Shown one piece after another: positions 12,493-25,325 of a stretch of DNA of 64,000 nt. The stretch covers positions 1-64,000 of the forward strand of contig JAQFVV010000547.1 of assembly GCA_028023455.1 (NCBI GenBank). The letters are read 5' to 3'. The position numbers were made by a program, and so were the translations under genes. A model generated the notes under the pieces. It saw nothing but the letters and a program-made list of their open reading frames with translations, did not search any database and was not told where the DNA came from. The first letter of the stretch is position 1; every line of letters starts with the position of its first letter. The DNA comes from Epiperipatus broadwayi (lineage: Eukaryota > Onychophora > Udeonychophora > Euonychophora > Peripatidae).

Positions 12493-15400
12493 CTTTGAAG
12501 CGACAATATGATTGTATCAATACACTATATACTAATACAGTTACATATTATCCAAAAAAAAATCAATATAAATAAACAAAAAATATAGATAAAAAAATAA
12601 AAATTTGTAAATTGAATAACTTTTATGATGCAACTGTAGCTATTTTATTTTTTATTTTTATGTCTTGGAATTCATATGCAATCACATTTATTAATAATAT
12701 TGATTCAGTTTGTTGAAAGCATATACATTTTATTCTTCACTTTTCTTATCCTTCTAAAATTTGATATGATATAGAATTTTATGTAATAAAATAAATCTAG
12801 ACATTTTACAAAATTTAAGAAAATTTCTAAAACACTTTCTTAACCAATAAAATGAAAGTTATGAAAAAATTATTGTTTTGTGTCAGAAAACATAAAGTTT
12901 AAAAAAATTATCTAAGAATCTGAAATAGGCAACAGCAAATAGGATTGGCTTTATAGATTCCAAAGTTGATTTGGACTTAAAGATATCAAAACAACTTGAG
13001 AACTGTAGTCTGTTGATAACAAGAGTACTATTATGTTTTCATAAGGGGGGGGGGATAATTAGTAAAAAAATATCCAAAATGTGTTTAATTGTGTTAAAAC
13101 TTATTCTAATAAACCAATTTCTTAAGATCAAAGTATGTCAAGTCACTGATAATTTTATTAAATAAAAACATACAATGTAATAAGTTTTTTATTATTTTTA
13201 TTTTTTAAGTGAATGTAAATTAGTGACTATACACACAATAAGTATATATATAACTTTTCTCTCTCACTTTGTTATTAATAGCTACATTAATTTTTTAAAA
13301 TTTTGTTTATACTGTAATCTTTATTTGAATGTGCATCTTATATATAAATATATGTGTATATTGCAAAGTACTGTTCTCTTACAATACATATTCTAATCAA
13401 AACTTATCCCATGATACATGATGTTTGTAAGGGGACTTGAATAAAATATATCAGATACTGTGATAGTTAATTAAAAATATATTCAAAAAGCAGAAGAATA
13501 TGGGATTGATATGTCTTTCAAATAATAGTTTGGCTCAAAATCATTAAAAGCAAATTTTTTTCTGTACTTCACTAAAATAAATTAAAAATCTAGATAAATA
13601 ACCTTTAAAAGTTTTCATCCATAACATTATCACCATCATCATCATCATCATCATAATCATCATTATGATGATGATGATGTTTCAAAGCAAACTTTATTTG
13701 TACTTAAGAAAAGTGGTTACATCAGTAAAAAGAACAAAAAAAAATGAGCACATCAAGAAACAAATGTTACAATTATTACTACAAGTATAGTTCTCCACTT
13801 AATTCAATTGTCCATTAATGGATTAGAATGGGATGTCACTTGAATGAAATGATTCCAGTGTTGGATTCAATCTCAATTGTTTCAAATGATAGAGTTCTAC
13901 AAAATAATTATTTCCTCATTCAATTAAGGTAGGGTGGGTCTGGATGCTGTTTGTTTTTGTAAAGCATCATTCTCTAGTAGATAAATTGAGTAAGCCATCA
14001 ACAAAAATGAATATCGTACATATAACAAAGCAACATCCATCTATAATGTTTAATTTTCCCAACTTACAATGTTCAAACTGGTGTTGACCTAAAAAAAAAA
14101 AACCCACTATACCGGTTCCTAAGAGTTTTATCACTATAACATTGATCTAATCTTAAGTAATGACCAGGTTACTGCATAAATGTCAGGTCTGGCCAGTGTC
14201 TTATCTCTTTTCTGTATCATGGCAAGTTTATTTGAAAAAGTAGCTGGACGCCTCCTGGAATTGTTACCAATTAAGAAGGTGCATCTAGTTCACCAGTATG
14301 CATATAGCACAAAGGTTGCTGCCCTGACACTTGGTGTTAATCCTCTCTAAATGCAGAAATTAATTGATTCATTGTTACATTAGACTTCCTGTAATTGCTA
14401 GTTATCAGATTTCTTATCCGCCTAAGTCCCGCACAGTGATATATCAGATGTGATAGGGTTTCCTCAGCTTGATGTCATAACCCACAAAAGAATCAATTGA
14501 TGTATACAATCTTTTATGGCAAAGAAAATATGTGGTAAGTAATGCAGATAAGTTAAGTTTTATCAGAAAATTGAAAAACTTTGGTTCTAAGGCCCATCGT
14601 TTATACCTTTTAACCAGTTGTTTATTATTAATTCCCAGTATCGGTTCCAAAGCAATTGTGTTATTATCTTCATTTATTAGTTCATAAATTTCCCAGTATT
14701 TCTACTTATTGATAAATTGCTCTGGGATTTTTGATTCTGTTTTACAATGATATATTAATTGTTCAAAATATGATAATTTTTTTGGTGGTGGTTTATCAGT
14801 AGGAATGACCTCTATGAGCTGCTTAATTTTTTTTTAATTGATCAAGTTTTTTCTAAATATGAACTATACAACATTTTTAATAATACTGTTTTTTATATCT
14901 AATTTTAAAGCACTGCAAAATAATGTTCTACTTTTAGTAAAAACTTGTTTAGGTATTGGAATTTTTACTTTTAATATTTTGGTCATTATTCTTATAACCA
15001 ATTAATCAATTTTTTAAACTCTGCTCTATAACTTGTGAGATTTATTCTTTTATCAGCGAAACTATAATACCAATCTGTGTGAATGTATATTATGCTGGAT
15101 TGCAGATTTATTCCCTCAAATTATTCTTTGTAATGATAACCACACTTTTAAAAACCTTTTATTATTATCTGTGTTTTCTTTTCTAATCCTTAACTAAAAT
15201 TATTGTAATATTTAATATTTAAAATCCATTATAAATTTTGATCCTAAAATATTATATTGCCTATGAATTTATATATATACACACACGTATAGAACAGACA
15301 TTGACATATATATAATTAATAAATAAATTGATCTTAAACTAAAGTTTCTATGAATAACTTTAAAAAGTAAAAAAAAAACAAGGGAAGTTTTCTGTGTTCA

Positions 15401-16146
15401 TTGTGAAGGTTAACGTTTTTTTTTAATGAATGAGTTATTTATAATAAATTTTTAAGGTTACAAGTGTAAAAATTTTACTAGTACCATATGGCCATTGATT
15501 ATCTTGAATATAAATAATTTAAGAGAAGAAAGAACCAGGAGAAAAGTAGTTATTTTTAGTTCAAATTATTGATTTAATTAATATATAAGAATATTTATAA
15601 TTTATTAACTTTCAATAATGAATTATGGTAAATATTTTAGTAGAAGATTCACTAGTCATTTTTACATGGTTACACTATATGTATACAAATTTTCTGATTT
15701 AGGTAATTGTATATAATGATGTTTATCAAGTTATTTTCACGAAATTATTATTTTTTTAAAAAATTATTTAATTTTGTTGTTAATTTGCAATGTCATACTA
15801 TTATTTATATCATGTATACAGCCATGACTCATTGAATTAATGTCTGATAGATGTCACTTTCAATTTTTTTAATGTTTTTTTTTCTTATTCTAGTTTAATA
15901 AATATTCTTCAAAATATGATAATATCCCAGGTCTAAATCTTGATAATCCAATGCTTTAATCACCATAGAAATGCTTATGGAATCAAATTTCATTTCATAA
16001 TCTGTAAATCCAACATTTCTCAATACTTGGTTGTGACTCATTATACTAAAACAATTTAAATTCAGTTTTGTCTTTTGGTGTTTTAGAATAGAAAGTTTGC
16101 TGAAGATGAGTTGTAATTATCTTGGTAAAGAGCTTACATTTTAATT
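12493..16146. other. AT-rich DNA with no supported gene
   Basis: Contains a run of nine G at about 13046, an ATC/ATG microsatellite at 13622-13680 and short frames (12971-13165 plus, 14444-14650 minus) without recognisable motifs. The segment 14150-14650 is less AT-rich and may be an old repeat, but no frame or motif identifies it. Confidence 0.5.
13622..13680 (+). repeat. Palindromic CAT/ATG microsatellite
   Basis: About ten CAT-type triplets are followed directly by ATG-type triplets, so the tract can fold back on itself. RTE tails in this window are TGA/GAT repeats, so it may mark two back-to-back tails, but no RTE coding sequence adjoins it. Confidence 0.7.
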
Positions 16147-16489
16147 TTAAGAATATTAAGATTGAGAAGGTCTTATGATAGGGTGATTCTATATTTTAAA
16201 TTTTTTTACAGTAGTTTTATAAGAAGTATTTAGTGTGTTCAGGTGGGAAGTTAAAGAAGTAAAAGTAAAGGGAGATTATTTAAGTCATCTAGATTTTGCA
16301 GATGATGTTGTTGCTTTTGAAAGTAATGATTCAGAGTTTAAGAAAATATTGCGAGTTGTTAAATGTTTAATGAATTTTCTCAGAAGGAAAATAAGACTTG
16401 ATAATCATGAATTAGAAATAGTTAACAAGTACATTTATCTTAGTCATATTATTAATATAGATGGAAATATAATGAATGAAATAACTGAA
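16147..16489 (+). pseudogene. Old RTE reverse transcriptase remnant, left half
   Basis: DNA and protein match the RT core of el2 (44330-44710). The open frame from 16235 reads WEVKEVKVKGDYLSHLDFAD then DVVAFESNDSE, that is RT motif C with its FADD box, and continues to NKYIYLSHIINIDGNIMNEI. Upstream 'ggtcttatgatagggtgatt' matches el2 'ggtgtaagacaaggtgactc' (the RQGD region). The sequence stops abruptly after GNIMNEIT and resumes at 19969. It is far more diverged than el1 and el2, so it is an older insertion. The 5' end is lost or too decayed to follow. Confidence 0.8.
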
Positions 16490-16509
16490 ACACAGGCTTA
16501 TTATATACC

Positions 16510-16566
<57 letters not shown>
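16490..16566 (-). repeat. Rep-A fragment, left piece, with TA microsatellite
   Basis: 'acacaggcttattatatacc' then 'tgtgtc' matches the end region of Rep-A at 40050 ('acagccttacacacacctgc'), and runs into about 48 bp of TA repeats that directly abut el1. The matching right piece is at 19877. Confidence 0.6.
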
Positions 16567-16569
<3 letters not shown>

Positions 16570-19500
16570 TGCAGAAAGGAGTTTGCTATTAACTGAAAGG
16601 AGACCCTTTGATTCCTCTTGGAGGCCTTAAAGGAACCGAGCAGGGCAAATTCCTAATGTCCACTCCATACGTTCTTGTCATTGCAGCTGTTATTACTATG
16701 TGATTATTCATATAGTATACGAACATGGATGGGCTGCTCACCAACACGCATTAGCCAGCGTGGTGAGTTTATTGACTTTTTACCTCTGAGTTTAAGATCA
16801 AGAAACACCGTGGTCTTTCTTCTCAGTGCCTGATAAGGCAGAATGAATGTTTGTGTAAATGATAAATATTTTTCCAATACATATATACAATTATGACAGA
16901 CAAAAATAAAGCATGGCCCTTATTCCCAGGAGGCTGTAAAGTCACCAACCAAGGCAGCGGTTGGTGGGCGAAGGCGGAGGGTGCTAAGAATCCCCTGATT
17001 GCGGACCCAGGCTGCCATTTGATGACGACTTTTTATTTAGGTACTTACAACTGCAGATCACTTTCAAGTGAAGGAAGATTGCAAGAATTAGAAGAAGAAC
17101 TGTCTTATATCAAATGGGACATTATTGGACTTTGTGAAGTTAGAAGAAAAGGAGAAGAAACAATTGATTTAAAAAGTGGACATATACTCTATTATAAAGG
17201 CACACATATTGGAAATACAAGTGGAGTAGGATTCATTGTAAATAAAAAGTGGAAGAACAATATTGTGAAGATTGATGGTGTATCGAACAGAGTGGCAAAA
17301 TTAGTTATACAACTTAATAGCAGATACCAAATGCAGATAATTCAGGTTTATGCCCCAACAAGTTCTCATAGTGATGAAGTAGTAGAAGATTTTTATATGG
17401 ATGTACAAAAGGCTTTTGATCAGAGTAAATAACATTTTAAAATTGTTATGGGAGACTTTAATGCTAGAATTGGTAGACAAATGAAAGATGAAATTGCTGT
17501 AGGTAATTTTGGTTATGGTAATAGAAATGAGAGAGGACATAGACTTGTGGAGTTTGCAGAAAAAGAAAAACTTTATATTATGAATTCATTTTTTGAGAAA
17601 AATGTTAAAAGGAAATGGACATGGAAGCATCCAAATGAAGGTACAGCAGAATTGGATTATATTTTGACTAACAGAAAATACATATTTCAAGATTGTAATG
17701 TTCTTAATAAATTTAACACAGGAAGTGATCATCGATTAGTAAGGTGTAAGTTACGTGTTAATGTAAAACTAGAGAGACAAAAATTATTAAGAAAAACAAT
17801 ATTTACAGTTGATATTCATAATCTTCAGAAACATTCTAATGAATTTAAATTAGAACTTACAAATAGGTTTCAAGTGTTAGGAGATTTTGAACATGATACA
17901 GATTTGAATGAAATTAATATGAAAAAACTGATACACTTTTACAAATTGCAGCAAACATAGCTGGTAGAAAAAAGCAGCAAGTGACTAATAAAATTTCTAC
18001 TGAGACTAGAGAATTTATGAAGAAAAGAAGGAATATGAAGATATACAAAAATGATGTATTAAAAAGAATTGAATATCTCGAATTTTATAAAATGGTACGG
18101 AAAAGAGTTGAAAATGATATAAGAAAGTATAACTGTGAAATAGCAAGGAAATCTGTAGAAGAAAATAAAAGTCTCAAAAATGTTAAACAACATTTTGGTA
18201 TTGGTAGGAAATTTATATCTGCAATAAGAAAAAAGGATGGAATTATTACTAAAAAGAGAGATGACATCATGAAATTGGTAGAAGATTTTTATCAAGAATT
18301 ATATAGTAATAAAGAACAAGTACCTCCTATATCTATTACATCTTCCGAATTGCCCAGAATTTTAAATGAAGAAGTGAGACATGCAATTAAGTGTATGAAG
18401 AAAGGAAAGGCTCCAGGAAATGATGGAATTATAATTGATATATTAAAAGAAGCAGGTGAAGAAATAGAAACAATTTTAGCAAAGTTATATACCAAATGTC
18501 TAAATGATAAAGATGTACCGGAAGATTGGAAGAATGCAGTAATAATATTAATATTTAAAAAAGGTGATAAAGAAGATATTAGAAATTACAGACATATCAG
18601 CCTTTTATCAGTTTTATATAAAATTTTTACCAAGATAATTACAACTCGTCTACAGAGAACTTTGGATTTCCACCAACCAAGAGAACAAGCTGGATTTAAA
18701 AGTGGTTTTAGTACAATAGATCATATCCAGGTATTGAGAGAAGTCATAGAAAGGACAAACGAATATGAGTTGTCATTATGTTTTGGATTTGTAGATTATG
18801 AAAAGGCATTCTATTCTATACACATTTCTTCAGTGATTAAAGCCTTGGATCATCAAGGTATAGATCCAGGATATTGTCATATTTTAAAGAATATTTATAA
18901 AAATACAACAGCAACAATTAGATTATGTAATGATACTGGAAAAATCAACATTGAGAAAGGTGTAAGACAAGGTGACTCCATATCTCCAAAACTCTTTACA
19001 GCAGTGCTGCAAGAAGTATTTTGTGGATTAAAATGGGAAACTAAAGGAGTGAAAGTAAATGGAGAGTATTTAAGTCATTTAGATTTCGCAGATGATGTAG
19101 TTGTTTTTGCAAATAATGCTTCAGAGCTGCAGGAAATGTTGCAGGAGTTAGCAGATGAAAGTAGAAAAGTAGGACTAAAGATAAATGTTAAAAAGACTAA
19201 AGTAATGTTTAATCGATTTGCTCAAAATATGAAAATAAAGATTGATTATGAAGAATTAGAAGAAGTTAACAGTTACAAATACCTTGGTCAGATTATTAAT
19301 ACAGATGGAAACCTAATGGAGGAAATTAATCATAGAATTAAACTTGGTTGGAGTGCTTTTGGTAGAAATAACTTGATACTAAAAAGAAATATGCCTATGT
19401 GTTTGAAAAGGATGGTTTTTAACAAATGTGTTTTACCAGTTCTTACTTATGGATCTGAGACTTGGACACTTAACAGAAGAGCAATACAGAGACTTCAGAC

Positions 19501-19876
19501 CACTCATAGGAGTATGGAGAGATGTATGTTGGGAGTAACAAGAAGAGATCGAAAATGCAATGTATGGGTAAGACAACAAACAGGTGTTATTGACCTTATT
19601 GAAAAAATTAAAAAGATTGAAATGGAGTTGGGCTGGACATATTGCTAGAAGAGATGATAATAGATGGACAATTGAAATTTTAAACTGGATTGCAAGAGAT
19701 TGTATAAGACCCAGAAAGAGACCACATGTGAGATGGATGGATGAAATAAGAAAATGTGCAGGGGTGTTGTGGAGAAGAGAAGCTAAAGATCGGAGAAGAT
19801 GGATTAAACTTGGAGAGACCTTCATCCTGCAGTGGATTGATAATGATTGATGATGATGATGATGATGATGATGATA
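16567..19876 (+). mobile_element. RTE-type non-LTR retrotransposon el1, nearly full length
   Basis: Starts with the same 'ggctgcagaaaggagtttgc' as el2 and ends in a TGA/GAT tail of about 28 bp, as RTE elements do. A 5' leader of about 325 bp precedes a frame encoding an apurinic-type endonuclease, reverse transcriptase and a C-terminal WAGHIARRDDNRW domain. It lies inside the TA tract of a Rep-A copy; the flanks share only 'atatatg', so the target duplication cannot be resolved. It is closely similar to el2 over its length, so both are young. Coding is broken (see the overlapping pseudogene). Confidence 0.9.
16893..19850 (+). pseudogene. RTE endonuclease/reverse transcriptase ORF of el1, disabled
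   Basis: Starts at MTDKNKAWPLFPGGCK. The endonuclease part shows YNCRSLSSEGRLQELE, GLCEVRRKGEE (catalytic Glu), VYAPTSSHSDE, GDFNARIG and GSDHRLVR. The RT part shows GNDGI, NYRHISLLSVLYKI, EQAGFKSGFSTIDH, FVDYEKAF (motif A Asp kept), GVRQGDSISPKLF and FADDVVVF. The C-terminal part shows YLGQIINTDGN, LTYGSETWTL, WAGHIARRDDNRW and RPHVRWMDEIRK. Damage: an in-frame TAA at 17430, a one-base deletion near 17925 relative to el2, a one-base insertion near 19613, and AFD changed to AFY (codon 18812-18814). The protein would target DNA for target-primed reverse transcription in the nucleus; this copy cannot make it intact. Confidence 0.9.
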
Positions 19877-19968
19877 TATGTAATATATAGGGTATATAAG
19901 CACAGACTTTCACACGACCCACCACTCTCCACTCTATCTAATAACACTGATACACTCAAGCACATATA
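19877..19968 (-). repeat. Rep-A fragment, right piece
   Basis: 'gtaatatatagggtatataa' then 'gcacagactttcacacgacc' is very close to the reverse complement of the Rep-A copy at 27540-27625, and ends at 'actcaagcacatata'. Together with 16490-16566 it is one Rep-A copy split by el1. Confidence 0.7.
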
Positions 19969-20205
19969 GGATTAAAGTTGGGTGAAGTGCTTTTGGTAGA
20001 AGTAATTTAATGTTAAAAGTAAATATGGTCATGTATTTGAAAAGAAGGATTTTTATTAGATGTGTTTTGCCAGTTTTTATTTATTGATCTAAGATTTGGA
20101 ATTTAGACTCTTCACTGCAGTATGGAGGCATGTTATGTTGGAAGTAATAAGAAGAAATTGAAAATGAAATACATAGGGGAAAGAACAAAATTATTTACAC
20201 AGCAA
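19969..20205 (+). pseudogene. Old RTE remnant, right half
   Basis: 'aggattaaagttgggtgaag' then 'tgcttttggtagaag' continues exactly where 16489 stopped, matching el2 44713 onward (IKLGWSAFGRNN). It runs through diverged forms of CLKRKVFNKCVLPVLTYGSE and MERCMLGVTRRD before the match fades near 20205. In-frame stops and indels are frequent. Confidence 0.8.
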
Positions 20206-21515
20206 GTTACTATTCAATCACTGACCATAATCTTTAGTAAGAAGCTAGTTTTCAAATATAAGAAATAGAAAATATTCATTTTGCTAAAGTAATTTTATGA
20301 CAGGAAGAGTAGATTTATCCTTTTTCAGTAGCAATTGCTACTATGCTGATCAAAAAATGTGAGTCTGCCATGTAAAAACATTATAAATCTACCTAAAATA
20401 AGAAAAGTGTAAAATAACCTAACTTGCTGAAGGAAAAGGGAAATGAAAGATGATTGTTAAGATAAATATCCCCATATCCATGATAACCAAATTTACAAAC
20501 TAATGCTTTACTATTTATATGTGAATGAAAGTTAAATTACAAAAAGTATAAATCCAGGAAACTGGAAAGACACTTATAGCTATATCTGTGGGAGAGTGTA
20601 AACTACAGGAGCGAAATTGTGACCCCATATAAGGAAAACTTATTGAGTACCAGATTGTGACTTATTTGCTGAAGGAATGGTTGACCATATGTGCACATAT
20701 AAAACATGAACAGATAGAGAACTAAAAGTACCTACATTTTTAAGTATTGATATTGAGCTTAATATAAAAAGATTTTTTTTTTTATCACATCTTTAAATGA
20801 ATTAATTTTCAATGTACATTTTAAATTCTCACAATCACGCATTGTAGTAATATTTTTTGTTTGTTTGTTTGTACATCCATTTTGCTTTTGAGTTTGTCAT
20901 TTTATATATTTAACATGTCAACAGATAATGGATAAATAAACAGAATTAAAGTTATTAAAAATTAAAAAAAAAAGAAATCTTTCAGTAAAATTTTTCCATT
21001 GTCTAATAAAGATGCTTATTTATTTGTTGGGTAATTGAGATTTAAACTGCGTTTGTATTATATATATTTTTATTCCTTTATTAGTTTTTATTGAAATTTA
21101 ATATCAAGTGTATGTCTTTCTTTCTTGTTCTACATCACATTCCAAAATAAATTTAAATTTACTGTAATATAAGTAATGTAATGTAGTGTGTATGTGATTT
21201 CTAAAATTATTTATACAATTGCATATTAATGTGATAAAAGCTAGCATTATGGATGACAACAGATCCAAAATGGGGATTGATTTGTTGCATGATGGTAGAG
21301 ATGCCGTAATGTTTATTATGGCTGGCACTCTTTAATATATAAATCCCTAATTATCATCACATTACCCATAAGCTAAATCCAAAGAAACTATATTGAGAAA
21401 TTTAATATATCAATTAAAAGTATATGTACTGACAATATGAATTGGTAAAACTTATGTATATATTATCTTTCCTTAAATTTGGATGCCCAAGTCTATCATG
21501 ATTATCATCATCAGT
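20206..21515. other. AT-rich DNA, nothing recognised
   Basis: No frame, repeat or RNA gene is identifiable. The minus frame at 21104-21328 has no motif. Confidence 0.5.
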
Positions 21516-21590
21516 GTATAAACTGGATTAAACTTGGGGAGACTTGTATTATGCAGTGTATTAATAATGATTGAAAATAATGATGATGAA
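21516..21590 (+). repeat. RTE 3' end scrap
   Basis: 'actggattaaacttggggag' then 'acttgtattatgcagtgtat' matches the last codons of el1/el2 (WIKLGETFILQWIDN), followed by a short TGA-type tail. It may be the 3' end of the old remnant at 19969, displaced by inserted DNA, or a separate 5'-truncated copy. Confidence 0.7.
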
Positions 21591-24500
21591 TTCTTTGTAT
21601 TTTTAAATGATTATTCAATTTAATAACAAAATTGCTATTATCTTTATTCTAAATTTGTTGTTTAGACTTTATGCAGATTCATGAATAGTTTAACTATATA
21701 AGTATTTGAAATTTATATTTAATTTATTACATGATGCCATTTTAGCTTAATTCTTTCTAAAGTCAATATTTTATTGTAAAATTATATTTGATGCACAAAG
21801 TATCAAAATTATGAAAACATACATCAACTTTCAGGCCAATACATTAATTAGTAAGTTTATAATAAAATAATCAACCTAAAAATATTTAAAAAATTTAATT
21901 CACACATTCATCTGGGTCCAAGTCATAGCGCACATTTAAAAAAATGCATTTAAAATATTGAATGTTGAATGGCAAAAACATAATTATAAAATAGGAATAG
22001 TGGAATACATTATAGAATTGTAGACCCTGGGAGATATAATGTAATAATATTTGTATTGTATCCTAAAATCATATTGAGTTTATCATTCCTTTTTTAATAA
22101 TCTTTTAGAAACAGTTTAAAAATAGTAAATAATAAATATATAATGATATATTAATTCCAGGGATATGCTTTTATATATGACTTTAGGAATATTAAAACAA
22201 TATTGTCAGTATTCACTTGAATTTGTGATTGCATCAAATTATAACTTCTAGATGATTGCTGAAACTTAACTTTTTCATATGAGAAAGTATTTTTATTGAG
22301 GATAAAAGGGTTTTTGTATTGCTAATAAATATATATGAGCTAAATTCATTAGCTTTATTTGAAAATGTAGTTGCTGCTAACATTGCAATTTATGAAAATA
22401 AATTTTATAATTGCACAGAGAAAACTTTAGGCTAATTTTTGGAATGTGTAATATTTAATGAGAGAATTTTGACTTATGAAGACAGAAGGATATCACTTAT
22501 ATAATAATATTTTATATTAATTAGATGGTATCAATTAATATGTAACATTCTGGAAACAATGAAATATCCAAGAGCCATTTTTATTGCATTGAATTGAACA
22601 TCTCAATTACATTATCAATCAATTGCAAAGCAGTTCAAAGTAAGAGTAATTTTATCTATGGCCTGATTATTTAATCTCCACGGATCTATGTGGATTTTTG
22701 TAAATGCACCATTCTTCACATTTGCTTAACGAATAACTCAGGCCTTAGATGAAATTGGTTCTATTTTCATCTGCATTCCATAGATGATTTTTGGAAATTT
22801 AATTGCCTCCTAAAATATATATCGCAGATAATGGCACATAATATATGCATGAAAATGGAGATGTGGATAGGTTTTATAAATTATTTAAATTGATAATAGT
22901 AATAAATTATGATTATAGTTTTTTATTGATGGATGCTGTCATATGGAAAGGACCTACAATACCAAAGAATTAGTCATAAAAAATATTTATATTTTATGAG
23001 AATTCATTAATTTGGGATTATATGCTCACTCTGTTGAACACTATCAAATTCATAATCACTTTGGAATAGTTAAATCAACACATTAATCTATCCTAATAGT
23101 TATTGCATACCTAAAAATCTATCTAATTAAACATTCACATTACATAGAATTAAGTCATGATGTCTATAATTAAAACATCTAATCCCAGTGCAGTGAGTGT
23201 ATGTTAACATAGGCTATATATCTATGGCTCCATTTCTATCTTCATAGGTGATGTATCAAACTGATAATATTAGATAACCTCTAGCTGATGGTCAGTCACT
23301 AAATATGATTATTGTAATTAAACTTAAATATACATTTAGAATTTATTTTGGTCTATATCTAGAATTATATTTAAAACAGTTAAAAGAGTAATAGCTTGAT
23401 AATTTTATGATAATATAACAACAACAATTATTAAACTATAATACAATATGTTTAAATTTTTATTATTTATTTTTAATTTCTTTTTTGATTATTATTATGG
23501 ATTTTTTAATGGATTATTCACTTAATAAAGAAACTCATCATAAAAAAATTAGATTATTAATAAATCCATCCTATTATTTACTTTATCTACAGGTTTCAGA
23601 AATAATTATCAAAATGAATTTGTAACTAATATTGTACTTAAAAAATTGTTTAGTAATTACTTTGAATAGCTGGATTTAGAAGATTAGAATTCAATCCTTG
23701 AATTATATAATGTGTATATTTACTGGGGTGCTTGTTATTAAGCAATTAGGGATTTTAATATTGGATCTATTATTTTTATATTGTAACTGGATTTGATGTT
23801 GAATCCGAATCAAAGATTGGTGATGAGTATACTGAAGTGCCTTACTAGTTTTTAGATCTATTGCTAGTAATGTTCGCCAAGTAACAGTAATATTTCATGA
23901 TTATCATAGTCCATTCATATAGATATATCTCCACTAAAATGCATTTCAATCTAATATATAATGAGAATAAAATCTAAGAGACATCATTTACCAAAAACCA
24001 TCATAGCACCACAAAGAACCCAGGTTTAAATCTTCATTTGTTAAGTGATTATCCTATCAGCACAGAACTTGTAACTTTGGATACAAAAAACTCAGCCATA
24101 ATATGGCATTACTTAAATTATGTTATTTAAAATATCTTGATGAAATACAAGAATGAGAATTAAAAATAGGCTAAAGTTTGAAATTTGACAATATTTTATT
24201 ACACTCAGCAGTAAATTGCTATTGTCAGTGCCTAAAAGGTTTATATAATGCTGACATCTTCAAATTAAAATTGTAACTGTGGTAAAATAAAATTATGTAT
24301 AGTAATGTAAAATTCTAGATAGGTTTAAAACAATATAGAGGTGATATAGTGATTGCTGTATTATTGTAACATTCAAAACAGCAGTGTGAGATTGCCATGA
24401 CTGAAGCAAATCAGGTTAATACTTAACTTTTAAACTGCTTATTTAAATGATATAATTAAATTACTATAAGCTTATTTAAAGCACACTTTATTTGGTTCTA

Positions 24501-24879
24501 AAGTAAAGAAGGGTTCCTCTCTTTTCTTCCAATGAATAAGCTTGTGGTTTTAAGACCTGTAGAAGTTCCTACTATCGCATTTTATATGCAGTGCTTGAGG
24601 CTACAGCCTTAATGAATATTATTTACATAATCAATGTGCGTTTAAATAAATTTATAAATACTGAAATAGTAATTTATTAAGAATTGGCCATTTGTTTATA
24701 AAATCTTAAATTTTTTTAAATTTTAATTCAGACATTTTACAATAATAATATTAATGATACAGATATATTTAAAAATAATATCTTGGGAACTTATATTAAT
24801 AAACTCTCCTAAATGTGGGATTGTAACTACAAAATGTGTTATTACTGAGCTATTTTTTCACATTATACAGATATAGTTG
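21591..24879. other. AT-rich DNA with no supported gene
   Basis: Stop-dense in all frames. No repeat match to other parts of the window was found by eye. Confidence 0.5.
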
Positions 24880-24960
24880 ATAGAGCATCCAACTTAGGAT
24901 CAGAAGGTTCGAGGATCGGTTCTGGCATTCGCAAGTCTGGCATTCAAATTTTTTATGAAC
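24880..24960 (+). repeat. tRNA-like sequence, degenerate (SINE head or tRNA pseudogene)
   Basis: 'tagttgatagagcatccaac' then 'ttaggatcagaaggttcgag' has the order of a tRNA D arm, anticodon arm and T arm, but the anticodon stem pairs poorly, the B box is altered ('ggatcggttc') and no acceptor stem closes. A SINE head or dead tRNA copy is likelier than a working gene. Confidence 0.45.
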
Positions 24961-25202
24961 TCGCAAGCAATAAAGTCATGTACATTTTTTAAATATACAA
25001 TATTAATATTTTAAAAATGAATTTCAAAATGAAAATCTATTTGCATTAAAACTTTATTAATAATTTACTAAGTAAAATGAATGGAGGTATATCTTTGAGC
25101 GTGATGATGATTAATGCAATTTGCATGAATATCCATGTATTTAATGATCAAAAATTACATACATAATAATAAAATCCTCTTAAGCTTTGATTTTTAAGGT
25201 TT

Positions 25203-25325
25203 CTTCTGGAACAGTAATTTTTTTTTCCATATGTCATATGCCGGGAGACGAACCCAGAACCGTCTGCAACCAACTACTTGCTTGTAAAGCGGCTGCGCTG
25301 ACCTCACGGCTAACAACGCTTCATG
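25203..25325 (-). repeat. tRNA-derived SINE fragment, minus strand
   Basis: The reverse complement reads 'ttagccgtgaggtcagcgca', then after about 45 bases 'ggttctgggttcgtctcccg'. These resemble pol III A and B boxes at tRNA-like spacing. The segment is clearly richer in G and C than its surroundings. The tail is not defined. Confidence 0.5.

Noticed and set aside
13045-13055. Run of nine G as a possible G-quadruplex element
   Set aside because: A single homopolymer run without the further G tracts a quadruplex needs.
22640-23120. Possible decayed integrase or transposase
   Set aside because: Some stretches look protein-like in pieces, but no consistent frame or catalytic triad could be followed.
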